A stretch of DNA of 64,000 nucleotides. Source: Penaeicola halotolerans (GTDB lineage Bacteria > Bacteroidota > Bacteroidia > Cytophagales > Cyclobacteriaceae). Shown piece after piece: positions 46,239 through 54,095 of the stretch (the first letter of the stretch is position 1; the number at the start of each line of letters is the position of its first letter). The DNA lies in the NCBI RefSeq assembly GCF_016464625.1, contig NZ_JAEAGO010000003.1, positions 124,001 through 188,000 on the forward strand, in the 5' to 3' direction. The notes under the pieces are model-generated. The model saw only the letters and a program-made list of their open reading frames with translations. It made no database searches and was not told the DNA's origin. A program made the position numbers and the translations under genes.

Positions 46239-46727
46239 TTATGGATTTATTTCTGCCTTGATATTAAACTCCTTTAGTGGGAAAGTCCGCTTAGTACTGC
46301 CCACGATGAGTGCTACAATGTTGGTCTGCTCGGCAAACAGCTCCATGAGATAAGTCGCTTCCACCTCTAACTTTTTAGGTTTGGTCGGCACACTCTTGAT
46401 CTCATACTCAAATATCAGCGCATCATAGTTTTTACTCTTTTTGAGAAAAGTAAAATCCTTGCGAGACTTTCCATCTATTTTGATTTTGAGATTATCCCAT
46501 ACATATTCATCGATGTATTTTTGAATATTCGGATTTTTAGCATCACTGACGATATCTATCCCATGAGTGATCTGCAGGACCTCCTGAATATCTGTCTCAA
46601 AGATTTGTACCCGCACACTCAATGCCTTCTTACTCTCTTCATATTTGATGATGGTGTTGGACATGTAGAGTGGGTGCTGATTGAAAAACAACCCTATCCA
46701 AACGAGGAAACTAAGCATGGTATTCAT
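46239..46727 (-). CDS. DUF6702-like exported protein
   Basis: A 162-residue protein with an N-terminal hydrophobic stretch (MLSFLVWIGLFFNQHPLYMS) that is a probable signal peptide. The rest is a single beta-rich domain (HPLYMSNTIIKYEESKKAL start, a middle DGKSRKDF turn, end with TFPLKEFN). It fits the Bacteroidota DUF6702 family, function unknown; the family name is from memory. It is 33 bases upstream of the M28 gene on the same strand, so probably cotranscribed, and divergent from the HupE/UreJ gene. A link to metal handling has been my impression from similar neighbourhoods but is not shown here. Confidence 0.65.
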   Translation of the reverse strand: MNTMLSFLVWIGLFFNQHPLYMSNTIIKYEESKKALSVRVQIFETDIQEVLQITHGIDIVSDAKNPNIQKYIDEYVWDNLKIKIDGKSRKDFTFLKKSKNYDALIFEYEIKSVPTKPKKLEVEATYLMELFAEQTNIVALIVGSTKRTFPLKEFNIKAEINP

Positions 46728-46851
46728 AATTTATAATGTCAAATTTGTTCATTTTTAGCATAAGCATTTCGACCGTTTGTGTAAAAAAACGGAATAAAGA
46801 CATAATTTACCATAAAATTGAGAAACATTAAAAACTTAAACCTAATCATTC

Positions 46852-47433
46852 ATGTCTGACTTTTCTTTATTTCTAAAGCTTGGTTTTGAGCATATCTCTG
46901 ATCTTCAAGGTTATGATCACATCCTCTTCATCGTAGCGCTCTGTGCAATCTACACACTCAAAGACTGGCGAGGCATCCTATGGATGGTCACAGCCTTCAC
47001 GATAGGTCACTCTATCACTTTAGTATTAGCTACTTTTGAAGTGATCATGGTATCTCAGACATTAGTGGAAAAAGCTATCCCTTTGACCATTCTTCTCACT
47101 TGTCTTTTCAATATCTTCTTGACTAAGGGAGAGAAAAATGTCAAACAAAGTGCCACTATCAAATACCTCATCGCTTGTGGTTTTGGTCTGATTCACGGAT
47201 TAGGCTTCTCAGGCTATTTGAGAAGTTTACTAGCTATGCAAGACAGCATTGTTTTAGAGCTTCTTGCCTTCAATATTGGCTTGGAACTAGGTCAGATATT
47301 GATCGTGATGATCACTCTTGTTCTTGCTTTTATCTTTGTAGATAAATTAAAAGCCCCAAAAAGAGAGTGGAACTTAGTCCTCTCAGGAGCAGCAGGAGGA
47401 GTTTCACTTTTGATGGTATTAGGACTTATCTAA
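46852..47433 (+). CDS. HupE/UreJ family membrane protein
   Basis: A 193-residue inner-membrane protein with about six helices. The opening GFEHISDLQGYDHILFIVALC has the conserved His/Asp pattern (H-x(7)-DH) of the HupE/UreJ family, and GFGLIHGLGFSGYL is the second conserved block. Members of the family are linked to nickel or cobalt uptake when next to hydrogenase or urease genes. None of those genes is present here, so the transported ion is unknown. Divergent from the DUF6702 gene with a 124-base gap. Confidence 0.85.
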   Translation: MSDFSLFLKLGFEHISDLQGYDHILFIVALCAIYTLKDWRGILWMVTAFTIGHSITLVLATFEVIMVSQTLVEKAIPLTILLTCLFNIFLTKGEKNVKQSATIKYLIACGFGLIHGLGFSGYLRSLLAMQDSIVLELLAFNIGLELGQILIVMITLVLAFIFVDKLKAPKREWNLVLSGAAGGVSLLMVLGLI

Positions 47434-47449
47434 ACAAACTAATCGATAC

Positions 47450-47485
47450 AAAAAGTCCGATATGAGTTTCATATCGGACTTTTTT
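47450..47485. terminator. Bidirectional terminator after the HupE/UreJ gene
   Basis: Sixteen-base stem AAAAAGTCCGATATGA / TCATATCGGACTTTTT with a GTT loop; among the strongest hairpins in the window. Confidence 0.93.
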
Positions 47486-47488
47486 ACT

Positions 47489-47845
47489 TTAATCCTCTTT
47501 GTAGTAGTATCGCTTTTCGTACCATAGCCAAACCCAAAGTCCACTACATATAAAGAGAGTAGAAAAGACCCAAAGTGGATTGATCTTCAGATCTGGCAGA
47601 TTCACTGATGGCATCTCCAAATCTGGAAAAGTGATGTCAAATGATCGAAGCGAAATCACGCTGATGATTAAAATAATTACAAATAACACTGGAACCAGAT
47701 AGATCACTGAAGAGCTAGCATCAATTGTTTCAGGAGCACTTTTAGTTTCTAAAGTATCTATGCTATGCATGACTCGCTTAGAAAAATCCGAACTAGGACT
47801 TTCATTTGCTTCTTTGAGCCATTTTTTGATCGATTCTTCTTTCAT
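47489..47845 (-). CDS. Putative membrane anti-sigma factor
   Basis: A 118-residue protein whose gene starts two bases after the ECF sigma gene ends. Residues 1-50 are soluble and helical (KKWLKEANESPSSDFSKRVMHSI), then two membrane helices (about 48-68 and 90-110) flank a short Asp/Pro-rich loop, and the end is YEKRYYYKED. Tight coupling to the sigma gene and a small cytoplasmic N-terminal domain fit an anti-sigma factor. There is no HCC zinc motif and no sizeable periplasmic domain, so the usual regulated-proteolysis route would have little to act on. The role is inferred from context only. Confidence 0.6.
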   Translation of the reverse strand: MKEESIKKWLKEANESPSSDFSKRVMHSIDTLETKSAPETIDASSSVIYLVPVLFVIILIISVISLRSFDITFPDLEMPSVNLPDLKINPLWVFSTLFICSGLWVWLWYEKRYYYKED

Positions 47846-47847
47846 GT

Positions 47848-48432
47848 TTACAATATGCTTTTTACCTCACCCTTCAATATTCCTTCTAATGCTATTTCAA
47901 AACGCTTTCTAGCACGATGAAGTTGCACTTTGAGCCTTTCCTTAGGCACTTCTAATATCTCCTGCATCTCAGCTAGCGTACACTCGTTTTGATAGTATAA
48001 GTTAAGCAAAACTGCCTCATACTCCTGCAACTGATCCAGTGCCAAAAGGATAAATTGCTGGCGCTCTTTGGTAGTCAACTCATCCATACTACTCTCAGAG
48101 CTAGAATATGTTTGGTATGCTTCCTGCCACTCCACATCCATCCGAAATTTTTTATTGGACTCAAGTTTATTGAGACATTTATTATACGCTATCCTGTAGA
48201 GCCAAGTGCCAAATTTCGATGTGGCTTGAAAAGTGTCCAGCTTCCTATAAGCAGATACAAAGGCATCTTGTGCGATTTCTTCCGCATCTTCTCTGTTTTT
48301 AAGCATGCGCATACACAGTGAAAATACTTCCGACTGATACGCTTGGATGAGGAGATTAAAGGCTTTAGTATCGCCTTTTTTCACCTCTTTGATGACTGTT
48401 AAAACTTGCTTTTCTTCCAATCTTGCGCGCAT
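47848..48432 (-). CDS. ECF RNA polymerase sigma factor
   Basis: Sigma-70 family, extracytoplasmic-function type, 194 residues. Region 2 is seen in YQSEVFSLCMRMLKNREDAEEIAQDAFVSAYRKLDTF followed by GTWLYRIAYNKCLNKL (shown in pieces), and region 4 in LNLYYQNECTLAEM with VPKERLKVQLHRARKRF. A candidate ECF promoter for this gene lies so close that the transcript would begin within a few bases of the ATG. An in-frame TTG at 48420 (190 residues) is therefore an alternative start. Cotranscribed with the probable anti-sigma gene; the divergent neighbour carries the same promoter type. Confidence 0.92.
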   Translation of the reverse strand: MRARLEEKQVLTVIKEVKKGDTKAFNLLIQAYQSEVFSLCMRMLKNREDAEEIAQDAFVSAYRKLDTFQATSKFGTWLYRIAYNKCLNKLESNKKFRMDVEWQEAYQTYSSSESSMDELTTKERQQFILLALDQLQEYEAVLLNLYYQNECTLAEMQEILEVPKERLKVQLHRARKRFEIALEGILKGEVKSIL

Positions 48433-48440
48433 ACGAATAC

Positions 48441-48470
48441 TTAGACAAGCTAATAAATAAGCCGGTTACA
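48441..48470 (-). promoter_or_regulatory. Candidate ECF-dependent promoter of the sigma gene
   Basis: On the minus strand TGTAACC (48470-48464), 17 bases, then GTCTAA (48446-48441). An AAC-centred -35 box and a GTC-type -10 box are features of ECF promoters. Box pair and spacing are the same as at the divergent site 48514-48543, which argues for autoregulation by the adjacent sigma factor. Confidence 0.6.
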
Positions 48471-48513
48471 GAAAAACTTGAATAATGCATTGATAAAAAT
48501 TTTCAATACGAGA

Positions 48514-48543
48514 TGTAACCAGTATACCTTAAGCTCTGTCAAA
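48514..48543 (+). promoter_or_regulatory. Candidate ECF-dependent promoter of the DUF6249-like gene
   Basis: TGTAACC (48514-48520), 17 bases, then GTCAAA (48538-48543), about 40 bases before the ATG at 48584. Mirror partner of the promoter at 48441-48470. Other TGTAACC occurrences that I noticed lie in coding sequence and lack GTC at this spacing. Confidence 0.6.
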
Positions 48544-48583
48544 AGAGCAAAATCACTTAAACTTTAAACCTAAATTTAAAATC

Positions 48584-48955
48584 ATGGAAGCTGTTTTAAT
48601 TATTCTTACGCTTTGTGCTACTGTTTTTGGCTGTATTTATTACACACTCTTTACTAGAAATAAGGAGCGTATGGCACTTATAGCTGCAGGAGCAGATGCC
48701 TCTTTGTTTCAGGCTGACCCTAACAAGCGCAGAAGACATCCTGCATACAGCATTGTACTAGTGCTTGGCTTGATGTTGACTGGTGTTGGATTAGGTATCC
48801 TGACCGCATTGATCATTAGCACTGTAGCAGAAGTAAAAATCTATGAAGAAGGCCCTCTCTATATGAGTACTATCTTCCTTTTTGGTGGATTAGGCTTAGT
48901 GACTTCCTTTTTGAGTTTGAGAAAACTAGACAAGGCAGATAGTCTCAAAAAATAA
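48584..48955 (+). CDS. Small membrane protein, DUF6249-like
   Basis: A 123-residue protein with an N-terminal membrane helix (about 2-22), a cytoplasmic stretch with RNKERMALIAAGADASLF, two more membrane helices (about 57-80 and 92-112) and a charged tail. The pattern resembles the Bacteroidota DUF6249 family (name from memory), function unknown. Divergent from the ECF sigma gene and preceded by a promoter of the same type, so it is the best candidate for a target of that sigma factor. It could act in membrane stress response or feed back on the sigma/anti-sigma pair; both ideas are inference. Confidence 0.7.
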   Translation: MEAVLIILTLCATVFGCIYYTLFTRNKERMALIAAGADASLFQADPNKRRRHPAYSIVLVLGLMLTGVGLGILTALIISTVAEVKIYEEGPLYMSTIFLFGGLGLVTSFLSLRKLDKADSLKK

Positions 48956-48970
48956 TAAAGGTTAATCCAA

Positions 48971-49009
48971 ACAAAATAGGCTTGGTGCAATGTATCAAGC
49001 CTATTTTGT
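48971..49009. terminator. Bidirectional terminator before map
   Basis: Fourteen-base stem ACAAAATAGGCTTG / CAAGCCTATTTTGT between converging genes, loop of about 11 bases. Confidence 0.88.
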
Positions 49010-49010
49010 T

Positions 49011-49769
49011 TTAGACACCATTGGCAGCTGTGAGGATCACTGGCTTGCTATCTGTGACAAGTATAGTGTGCTCATGCTGTGCCATGTAGCCTCCCCGATT
49101 GCCGACCATCGTCCAGCCGTCAGCAGTGGTATCAGCATAGTGAGAATCCGTAGCTATGAATGTCTCGATAGCCACTACAGAGTTTTGCTTAAACCTCCGC
49201 TGATCAAATCTATTTCTGTAATTCAGCAGTTCATCAGGTTGCTCGTGAAGGCTCCTTCCGATACCATGTCCCGCTAGATTCTTGATGACCTTATACCCAG
49301 CTTTCTTAGCTTCTGTTTCTATTAGGTAGCCTATATCCGCTATTTTCACTCCTCCAGATATATTATCAAGGGCTTTTTTCAAAATATCCCTTGAAGTATC
49401 TACCAAAGCTTGATGCCCATGAACATCTTTGCCCAAGACAAATGAGTTGCCATTATCTGACCAAAAACCATTCAATTCCGCTGAGACATCAATATTGATC
49501 AGATCTCCTTCTTTTAGAATCCTACGGGAAGATGGGATACCATGACAAAACTCATCGTCTACACTGATACACGTCCAACCTGGAAAACCATAGGTCATAT
49601 AAGGCGCTGATTTTGCTCCAAACTGCTTTAATATCGTAGCACCATATTCATCTAGCTCCTTAGTAGACATGCCAGGCCTTGCATATTGCGTCATTTGCTT
49701 TAGCGTATAAGCTACTGCTTGGCTTACAAGCTGCATTCCGATGAGTTCTGATTCTTTTTTGATAGACAT
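49011..49769 (-). CDS. map: Methionine aminopeptidase, type I
   Basis: Removes the initiator methionine from new proteins. The 252-residue enzyme has the full set of metal ligands: Asp in NIDVSAE and in FWSDNG, His in AGHGIGRSLHE, Glu in VVAIETF, and Glu in AQHEHTI. HGIPSSR is the substrate-site stretch. No zinc-finger extension. It is not beside secY/infA as in many bacteria, so a second map gene may exist. Same strand and 20 bases downstream of the thioesterase gene, so probably in one transcript with thioesterase and DinB genes. Confidence 0.94.
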   Translation of the reverse strand: MSIKKESELIGMQLVSQAVAYTLKQMTQYARPGMSTKELDEYGATILKQFGAKSAPYMTYGFPGWTCISVDDEFCHGIPSSRRILKEGDLINIDVSAELNGFWSDNGNSFVLGKDVHGHQALVDTSRDILKKALDNISGGVKIADIGYLIETEAKKAGYKVIKNLAGHGIGRSLHEQPDELLNYRNRFDQRRFKQNSVVAIETFIATDSHYADTTADGWTMVGNRGGYMAQHEHTILVTDSKPVILTAANGV

Positions 49770-49788
49770 GGTATCTCTTTTATGATTT

Positions 49789-50301
49789 TTATTTCAGTTC
49801 TTCCTTGATCTGCTTGATGCGCTCACGCATGGTAAGGTTTTGAAAATCTACCCCTGGAACTAGTGCCGCTTTGAGGTAATCTAAAACTGCCCCCTCATGT
49901 GGTGTAGTCTTAGCCGTTTTCATATCGATGTATCTCAGCGTAGTCCAGAGCAAGGTCTTCAGCTCTTGTTCGTTGTCATCTGTCATATAGTACTCTACCA
50001 CTAGGCTGTTTTCGTTATACCAAATGACTCGTGACATGATGCGCACCCATTCGCCTACATTGGCTGGACGGACATAGCTGATTTGGTGATTATACACTAC
50101 CCAAGCGGCCTTGTACTTTTTGATAAAATCCATGATCTCTACACCATAAAGCTTCGGCACTTGATCTTCTCGAGCATTGAAAAAGTAATCAAAGTACTTA
50201 GCATTATTGAGGTGCTGCAGGGGGTCACAGTCTTGAAACCTAATGATCACACGACTTTCGGTTTGCTTTGGATATTGCTTATGTGGATCGTATTCAAACA
50301 T
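49789..50301 (-). CDS. Acyl-CoA thioesterase (4HBT hot-dog fold)
   Basis: A 170-residue hot-dog-fold hydrolase. The start RVIIRFQDCDPLQHLNNAKYF (shown in part) carries the D-x-D-x-x-x-H-x-N pattern of 4-hydroxybenzoyl-CoA/FadM-type thioesterases, with Asp as likely catalytic base. The SYVRPANVGEWVRI strand follows. The acyl group is unknown. Its start is two bases past the end of the DinB gene. Confidence 0.88.
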   Translation of the reverse strand: MFEYDPHKQYPKQTESRVIIRFQDCDPLQHLNNAKYFDYFFNAREDQVPKLYGVEIMDFIKKYKAAWVVYNHQISYVRPANVGEWVRIMSRVIWYNENSLVVEYYMTDDNEQELKTLLWTTLRYIDMKTAKTTPHEGAVLDYLKAALVPGVDFQNLTMRERIKQIKEELK

Positions 50302-50303
50302 AC

Positions 50304-50840
50304 TTATCGAGGTAAAACTGGTAAATAACGCGTCTGATAAACGGCCATGTGATGTGCTACGTGCCCAGGGATCATATACGCGATGGCTTGAACGGACATT
50401 GGGTAGTTGTTAGCTTTGCCCAAATGCGCAAAAGTATGATCTCCAAAACTTGAGATAGTCTTTAAATAGACCCTTCTACCTAGCTCAAAGTCTTCTAATA
50501 GATCCGCAATAGATCTCTTTTCGAATCCGCCATTGGCTACATAAGCGTTTTCATCAAAGCCTGCCAAGGACTGCTGCTCACCTCTAGCAAACGAAAGCGC
50601 ACGATAAAGCATAATCTTCTCTGTATCGATCAAGTGACCAAGAAGTTGCTTCGCAGACCACTTTCCCTCAGCATAGGCAAAGTCAGCCTGTACCGCTGTC
50701 AAAGAACCAAAGAGAGAGCGTACTTCTGCTATTTGTGCCTCCGCAAAAGCTAAAATATCAGTCACCTTTTCCACATATCCCAAGTATGTACCGTAATAGG
50801 AAGGGTATTCGTCTTTTAATGGAAATGATATCGTTTTCAT
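50304..50840 (-). CDS. DinB family putative metal-dependent protein
   Basis: A 178-residue four-helix protein of the DinB/YfiT superfamily. The metal-binding His residues are seen in LLGHLIDTEKIM near residue 70 and in the GHVAHHMAVYQTRYL pair near the C-terminus. Some family members are thiol-S-transferases using bacillithiol or similar, others are unknown. First gene of a leftward set with the thioesterase and map, divergent from the second M28 peptidase. Confidence 0.85.
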   Translation of the reverse strand: MKTISFPLKDEYPSYYGTYLGYVEKVTDILAFAEAQIAEVRSLFGSLTAVQADFAYAEGKWSAKQLLGHLIDTEKIMLYRALSFARGEQQSLAGFDENAYVANGGFEKRSIADLLEDFELGRRVYLKTISSFGDHTFAHLGKANNYPMSVQAIAYMIPGHVAHHMAVYQTRYLPVLPR

Positions 50841-50905
50841 GGAAAATTTATATTTATATTGCTTGACTATAAAAGTATCCTCTAGTACTAAACAAACCTA
50901 AAGTA

Positions 50906-52270
50906 ATGAAGAAAATTTATACAGCTATACTAGTGTTCGCAGTATTGGCTACGAGCCTACCGAGTATAGCACAGACGACTATCATCAAACGTGATCCTGA
51001 GATTGCTAAAATGGTCAATGAGATCTCTGCTGAAAACCTAGAAAAGTATGTCACTGACATGGTTAGTTATGGCACAAGAAACACCCTCAGCACACAAAAA
51101 GACAAGGATAAAGGAGTAGGCGCAGCGATGCAATATGTGCTCAGACACTTTCAAGAAGTCGCTAAAACTTCCAATGGACGCATGACTGCAGAGATAGATG
51201 AGTTTGTGATCAAAGCAGATGGCAGACGTATCAGAGAAGACCTCCCTATCGGCAATGTGATGGCTACACTTAAAGGTACTGATCCAAATGATGACAGGGT
51301 ATTCATTATATCAGGTCACCTTGATAGCCGTGCTAGCAATGTCATGAATGGAGAAATCGCAGCTCCTGGAGCCAATGATGATGGATCTGGTGTAGCAGCT
51401 GTAATGGAACTTGCCCGCATCATGGCGACTCGAGAGTTTCCTGCCACTATCCTATTTGTCGCAGTGACAGGTGAAGAGCAAGGTCTGAAAGGCGCTAGAT
51501 ACCTCGCTGAAAAGGCTAAAACAGAAAACTGGAACATCACCGCCATGCTCAATAATGATATGATAGGTAATAGCTCTAGCTCTGAAACAAACATCAATGA
51601 CAACACAAGACTCAGAGTATTTTCTGAAGGTGTACCAATGGCTGAGACAGATCAAGAAGCACTCGTGAGAGGCTATACCAATGGTGAAAATGATAGCAAA
51701 TCACGCCAGTTAGCGAGATATGTCAAAGAAATCGGTGAGCGCTATGTAGACCAACTAGAAGTGAAGCTCATCTATAGAAACGACAGGTTCCTTAGAGGTG
51801 GAGACCATACAGCATTTGCTGAGAGAGGATTTACTGCTGTGAGACTTTGTGAGATGAATGAAAACTACAACCAACAACACCAAGATGTTCGCGTAGAAAA
51901 TGGTATCCAATACGGTGACTTGGTGGAATTTGTAGACTTCGAATATGTGAGAAAAGCATCAGGGGTTAACCTTGCGACCCTCGCCAGTTTAGCCATGGCG
52001 CCAGAGCAACCACAAAATGTAGGTATCGATGTTCGTGTCCTTGGCAATGCAACCACCCTCAGATGGGAAGCACCAAAGACAGGAACTGCCAAAGGGTACT
52101 ATGTACTGATGAGAGAAACAGATCAGTCTGTTTGGGAGAAAAAATTCTTTACTACAGATACCATGATAGAGCTTCCTTACTCTAAGGACAACTACTTCTT
52201 TGCCGTGCAGGCTGTCGGTGCCAATGGACACGAAAGCTTAGCCGTATTCCCAAGACCAATCACTCGATAA
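50906..52270 (+). CDS. Secreted M28 peptidase with C-terminal fibronectin-like domain
   Basis: A 454-residue exported peptidase. The signal peptide ends near residue 22 (LATSLPSIAQ). The M28 domain has SGHLDSRA (ligands), GANDDGSG (bridging Asp), TGEEQGL (catalytic Glu), a middle DMIG, and a late ligand His in GGDHTAF. From about residue 375 a beta-rich fibronectin type III-like domain follows (TTLRWEAPKTG, then GYYVLMRETD). It has no visible type IX sorting tail. It shares the motifs of the 44.7 kb M28 protein but lacks its PA-like insert, so the two are not recent duplicates. Followed one base later by the SMP-30 gene. Confidence 0.9.
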   Translation: MKKIYTAILVFAVLATSLPSIAQTTIIKRDPEIAKMVNEISAENLEKYVTDMVSYGTRNTLSTQKDKDKGVGAAMQYVLRHFQEVAKTSNGRMTAEIDEFVIKADGRRIREDLPIGNVMATLKGTDPNDDRVFIISGHLDSRASNVMNGEIAAPGANDDGSGVAAVMELARIMATREFPATILFVAVTGEEQGLKGARYLAEKAKTENWNITAMLNNDMIGNSSSSETNINDNTRLRVFSEGVPMAETDQEALVRGYTNGENDSKSRQLARYVKEIGERYVDQLEVKLIYRNDRFLRGGDHTAFAERGFTAVRLCEMNENYNQQHQDVRVENGIQYGDLVEFVDFEYVRKASGVNLATLASLAMAPEQPQNVGIDVRVLGNATTLRWEAPKTGTAKGYYVLMRETDQSVWEKKFFTTDTMIELPYSKDNYFFAVQAVGANGHESLAVFPRPITR

Positions 52271-52271
52271 T

Positions 52272-53207
52272 ATGAAAAAATCAAACATCAATACCTGCTT
52301 GTTAGCGATTTTGACACTGGGATGGACTGCCTGTAGTAGTCCCTCGGCAGAAAAAGAAGATGATCCGCTTGCAGCACTGATAGCAGAAGGAGCTACTCCT
52401 ACACTCTTAGCAGATGGCTTTGGCTTTACAGAAGGGCCAGTTTGGTCACCTGCCTTAGAAGCTTGGTTATTTAGTGATATTCCTGGCAATACCATCCATC
52501 AAGTAACGGAGGCTGGTGAAGTCTCTGACTATATCACACCTTCTCAAAACTCTAATGGACTCATCTACAACAGCATGAGCCATCTGATAGCCGCTGAACA
52601 CTCTGGCAGAGCACTTCGTGTGTATTTTAGACCAGACTCATCAGCTATCTTGGTAGACAACTATCAAGGTGCTAAGCTCAATAGTCCTAATGATGTAGTG
52701 CAACATTCTAATGGCAGCTACTACTTCACTGATCCTCCTTATGGGCTCAATGGACAAGATGACAGTGAGGATAAAGAAGTCAAGTACAATGGAGTATATC
52801 GCTTTCAAAATGGTGAAATGACCCTTTTGGACAGCACATTTACCAGACCAAATGGTTTGGCATTTTCTCCTGATGAGCAATATCTCTATGTCACGCAATC
52901 AGATGCGGCTAATAGAATCATCGCCAAATATGAAGTAACTACTGAGGGCACTTTGGCCAATCGCACACTTTTGTATGAAGCTGGTGATGAGCCTGCCAAA
53001 GGACTTCCAGACGGAATCAAAGTGGACGATAAAGGAAATGTATGGTCTACAGGGCCTGGTGGTATCTTGGTATTTGATTCTAATGGCACTCAGCTAGGTA
53101 CTATCACTGTCCCTCAGGTACCTACTAATTTGGCCTTTGGTGGTAGTGATGGTAAGACGCTTTTCATCACTGCACAGAGTGGTGTTTATACGCTCAAGCT
53201 GAGATAA
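52272..53207 (+). CDS. SMP-30/gluconolactonase-like lipoprotein
   Basis: A 311-residue six-bladed propeller of the SMP-30/gluconolactonase family. A lipoprotein-type signal is present (LLAILTLGWTACSS, Cys about residue 17). Family motifs are GFTEGPVWSP near the N-terminus with the metal-ligand Glu, LNSPNDVV with the ligand Asn, and LPDGIKVDDKGNVW with the ligand Asp. The likely reaction is opening of a sugar lactone outside the inner membrane. It begins just after the M28 stop, so the two are cotranscribed, and a perfect terminator follows. Confidence 0.9.
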   Translation: MKKSNINTCLLAILTLGWTACSSPSAEKEDDPLAALIAEGATPTLLADGFGFTEGPVWSPALEAWLFSDIPGNTIHQVTEAGEVSDYITPSQNSNGLIYNSMSHLIAAEHSGRALRVYFRPDSSAILVDNYQGAKLNSPNDVVQHSNGSYYFTDPPYGLNGQDDSEDKEVKYNGVYRFQNGEMTLLDSTFTRPNGLAFSPDEQYLYVTQSDAANRIIAKYEVTTEGTLANRTLLYEAGDEPAKGLPDGIKVDDKGNVWSTGPGGILVFDSNGTQLGTITVPQVPTNLAFGGSDGKTLFITAQSGVYTLKLR

Positions 53208-53240
53208 GTTAGTACTGCATTTTATACTGCAAATAAAAAG

Positions 53241-53272
53241 AAAAGCCCTATACTCAACGTATAGGGCTTTTT
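53241..53272. terminator. Terminator shared by the SMP-30 gene and the tRNA
   Basis: Thirteen-base perfect stem AAAAGCCCTATAC / GTATAGGGCTTTT with TCAAC loop. It sits two bases beyond the 3' end of the minus-strand tRNA and after the plus-strand gene. Confidence 0.93.
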
Positions 53273-53274
53273 AG

Positions 53275-53348
53275 TGGGCCCACCTGGGCTCGAACCAGGG
53301 ACTTACTGATTATGAGTCAGTTACTCTAACCAACTGAGTTATAGGCCC
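53275..53348 (-). tRNA. tRNA with CAU anticodon, probably tRNA-Ile2 (elongator Met possible)
   Basis: All four arms fold. The acceptor stem is GGGCCTA / TGGGCCC with discriminator A73. The D stem is ACTC/GAGT, and the anticodon stem ACTGA/TCAGT carries the loop CTCATAA, anticodon CAT. The T stem is CCTGG/CCAGG with loop TTCGAGC. CCA is not encoded. C4-G69, C5-G68 and U12-A23 are all present; these are the pairs that the lysidine synthetase TilS reads in E. coli tRNA-Ile2, so Ile2 (decoding AUA after modification of C34) is favoured over elongator Met. It is not an initiator, because the three G-C pairs of an initiator anticodon stem are absent. Confidence 0.9.
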
Positions 53349-53462
53349 TAAAGAAGTGAATCTTTATTTTCCCTAGTCAAAAGCTTTTCATTACTGAAAT
53401 ACCTTGATTTTGGGACTGCAATGTTACATATTTGTCCTCAATTACACAAATAAATAAGGGTC

Positions 53463-54095
53463 TTGGAATTAAAAAATATAAAGAATTTTCTCTTCGATTT
53501 AGGGGGTGTAATCATCGATATTGATATCCCTTTAACTATCAAAGCCTTACAAAGTAAATTACCTAGCACCGCTCAAGATACCGTGAGTGCGTTTTTTCAA
53601 TCAGACCTTCATGACCGCTATGAAAGAGGCTATATTTCCTCGGGAGAGTTTAGAGAGGAATTGAGAACGCTTGGCCTATCTGGATTGACAGATGAGGACA
53701 TCGATGCGCTTTGGAATACTTTGCTTTTAGACATCCCTCGAGAGCGTGTAGCCTTGCTACAGTCATTGGCTGAAAATCATGCACTCTATATGCTGAGCAA
53801 TACAAATCCTATCCACTTCGTAGAAGTAGAAAGAAGGCTCGCTGAGAATCACTCCATAAATGGCTTTAAAGATATATTTACTCACCTTTTTCTTAGCTAT
53901 GAGATGGGTATGAGAAAGCCCGAAGCTACTATCTATCAAACGGTAGCTCAGCAAGCGAGTATCCTACCTGAGGAGACACTTTTCATAGATGACATGCTTG
54001 TCAATATAGAAGCGGCAGCAGCTGTAGGTTATCAAGTTTTTCATCTAGAGAATCCTAGTCAACTAGCTCAATTAATACGATATGCACGATCGTAA
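53463..54095 (+). CDS. HAD family phosphatase
   Basis: A 210-residue haloacid dehalogenase-like hydrolase. The nucleophile motif is FLFDLGGVIID, motif II is YMLSNTN, and motifs III/IV are MRKPEATIY and LFIDD. The cap is the small helical type, and the overall look is of the YihX/GPH-like branch that acts on sugar phosphates. The substrate is unknown. The only start in reach is a TTG, as no ATG precedes the conserved strand. The 3' end overlaps the protease gene by 14 bases. Confidence 0.87.
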   Translation: MELKNIKNFLFDLGGVIIDIDIPLTIKALQSKLPSTAQDTVSAFFQSDLHDRYERGYISSGEFREELRTLGLSGLTDEDIDALWNTLLLDIPRERVALLQSLAENHALYMLSNTNPIHFVEVERRLAENHSINGFKDIFTHLFLSYEMGMRKPEATIYQTVAQQASILPEETLFIDDMLVNIEAAAAVGYQVFHLENPSQLAQLIRYARS

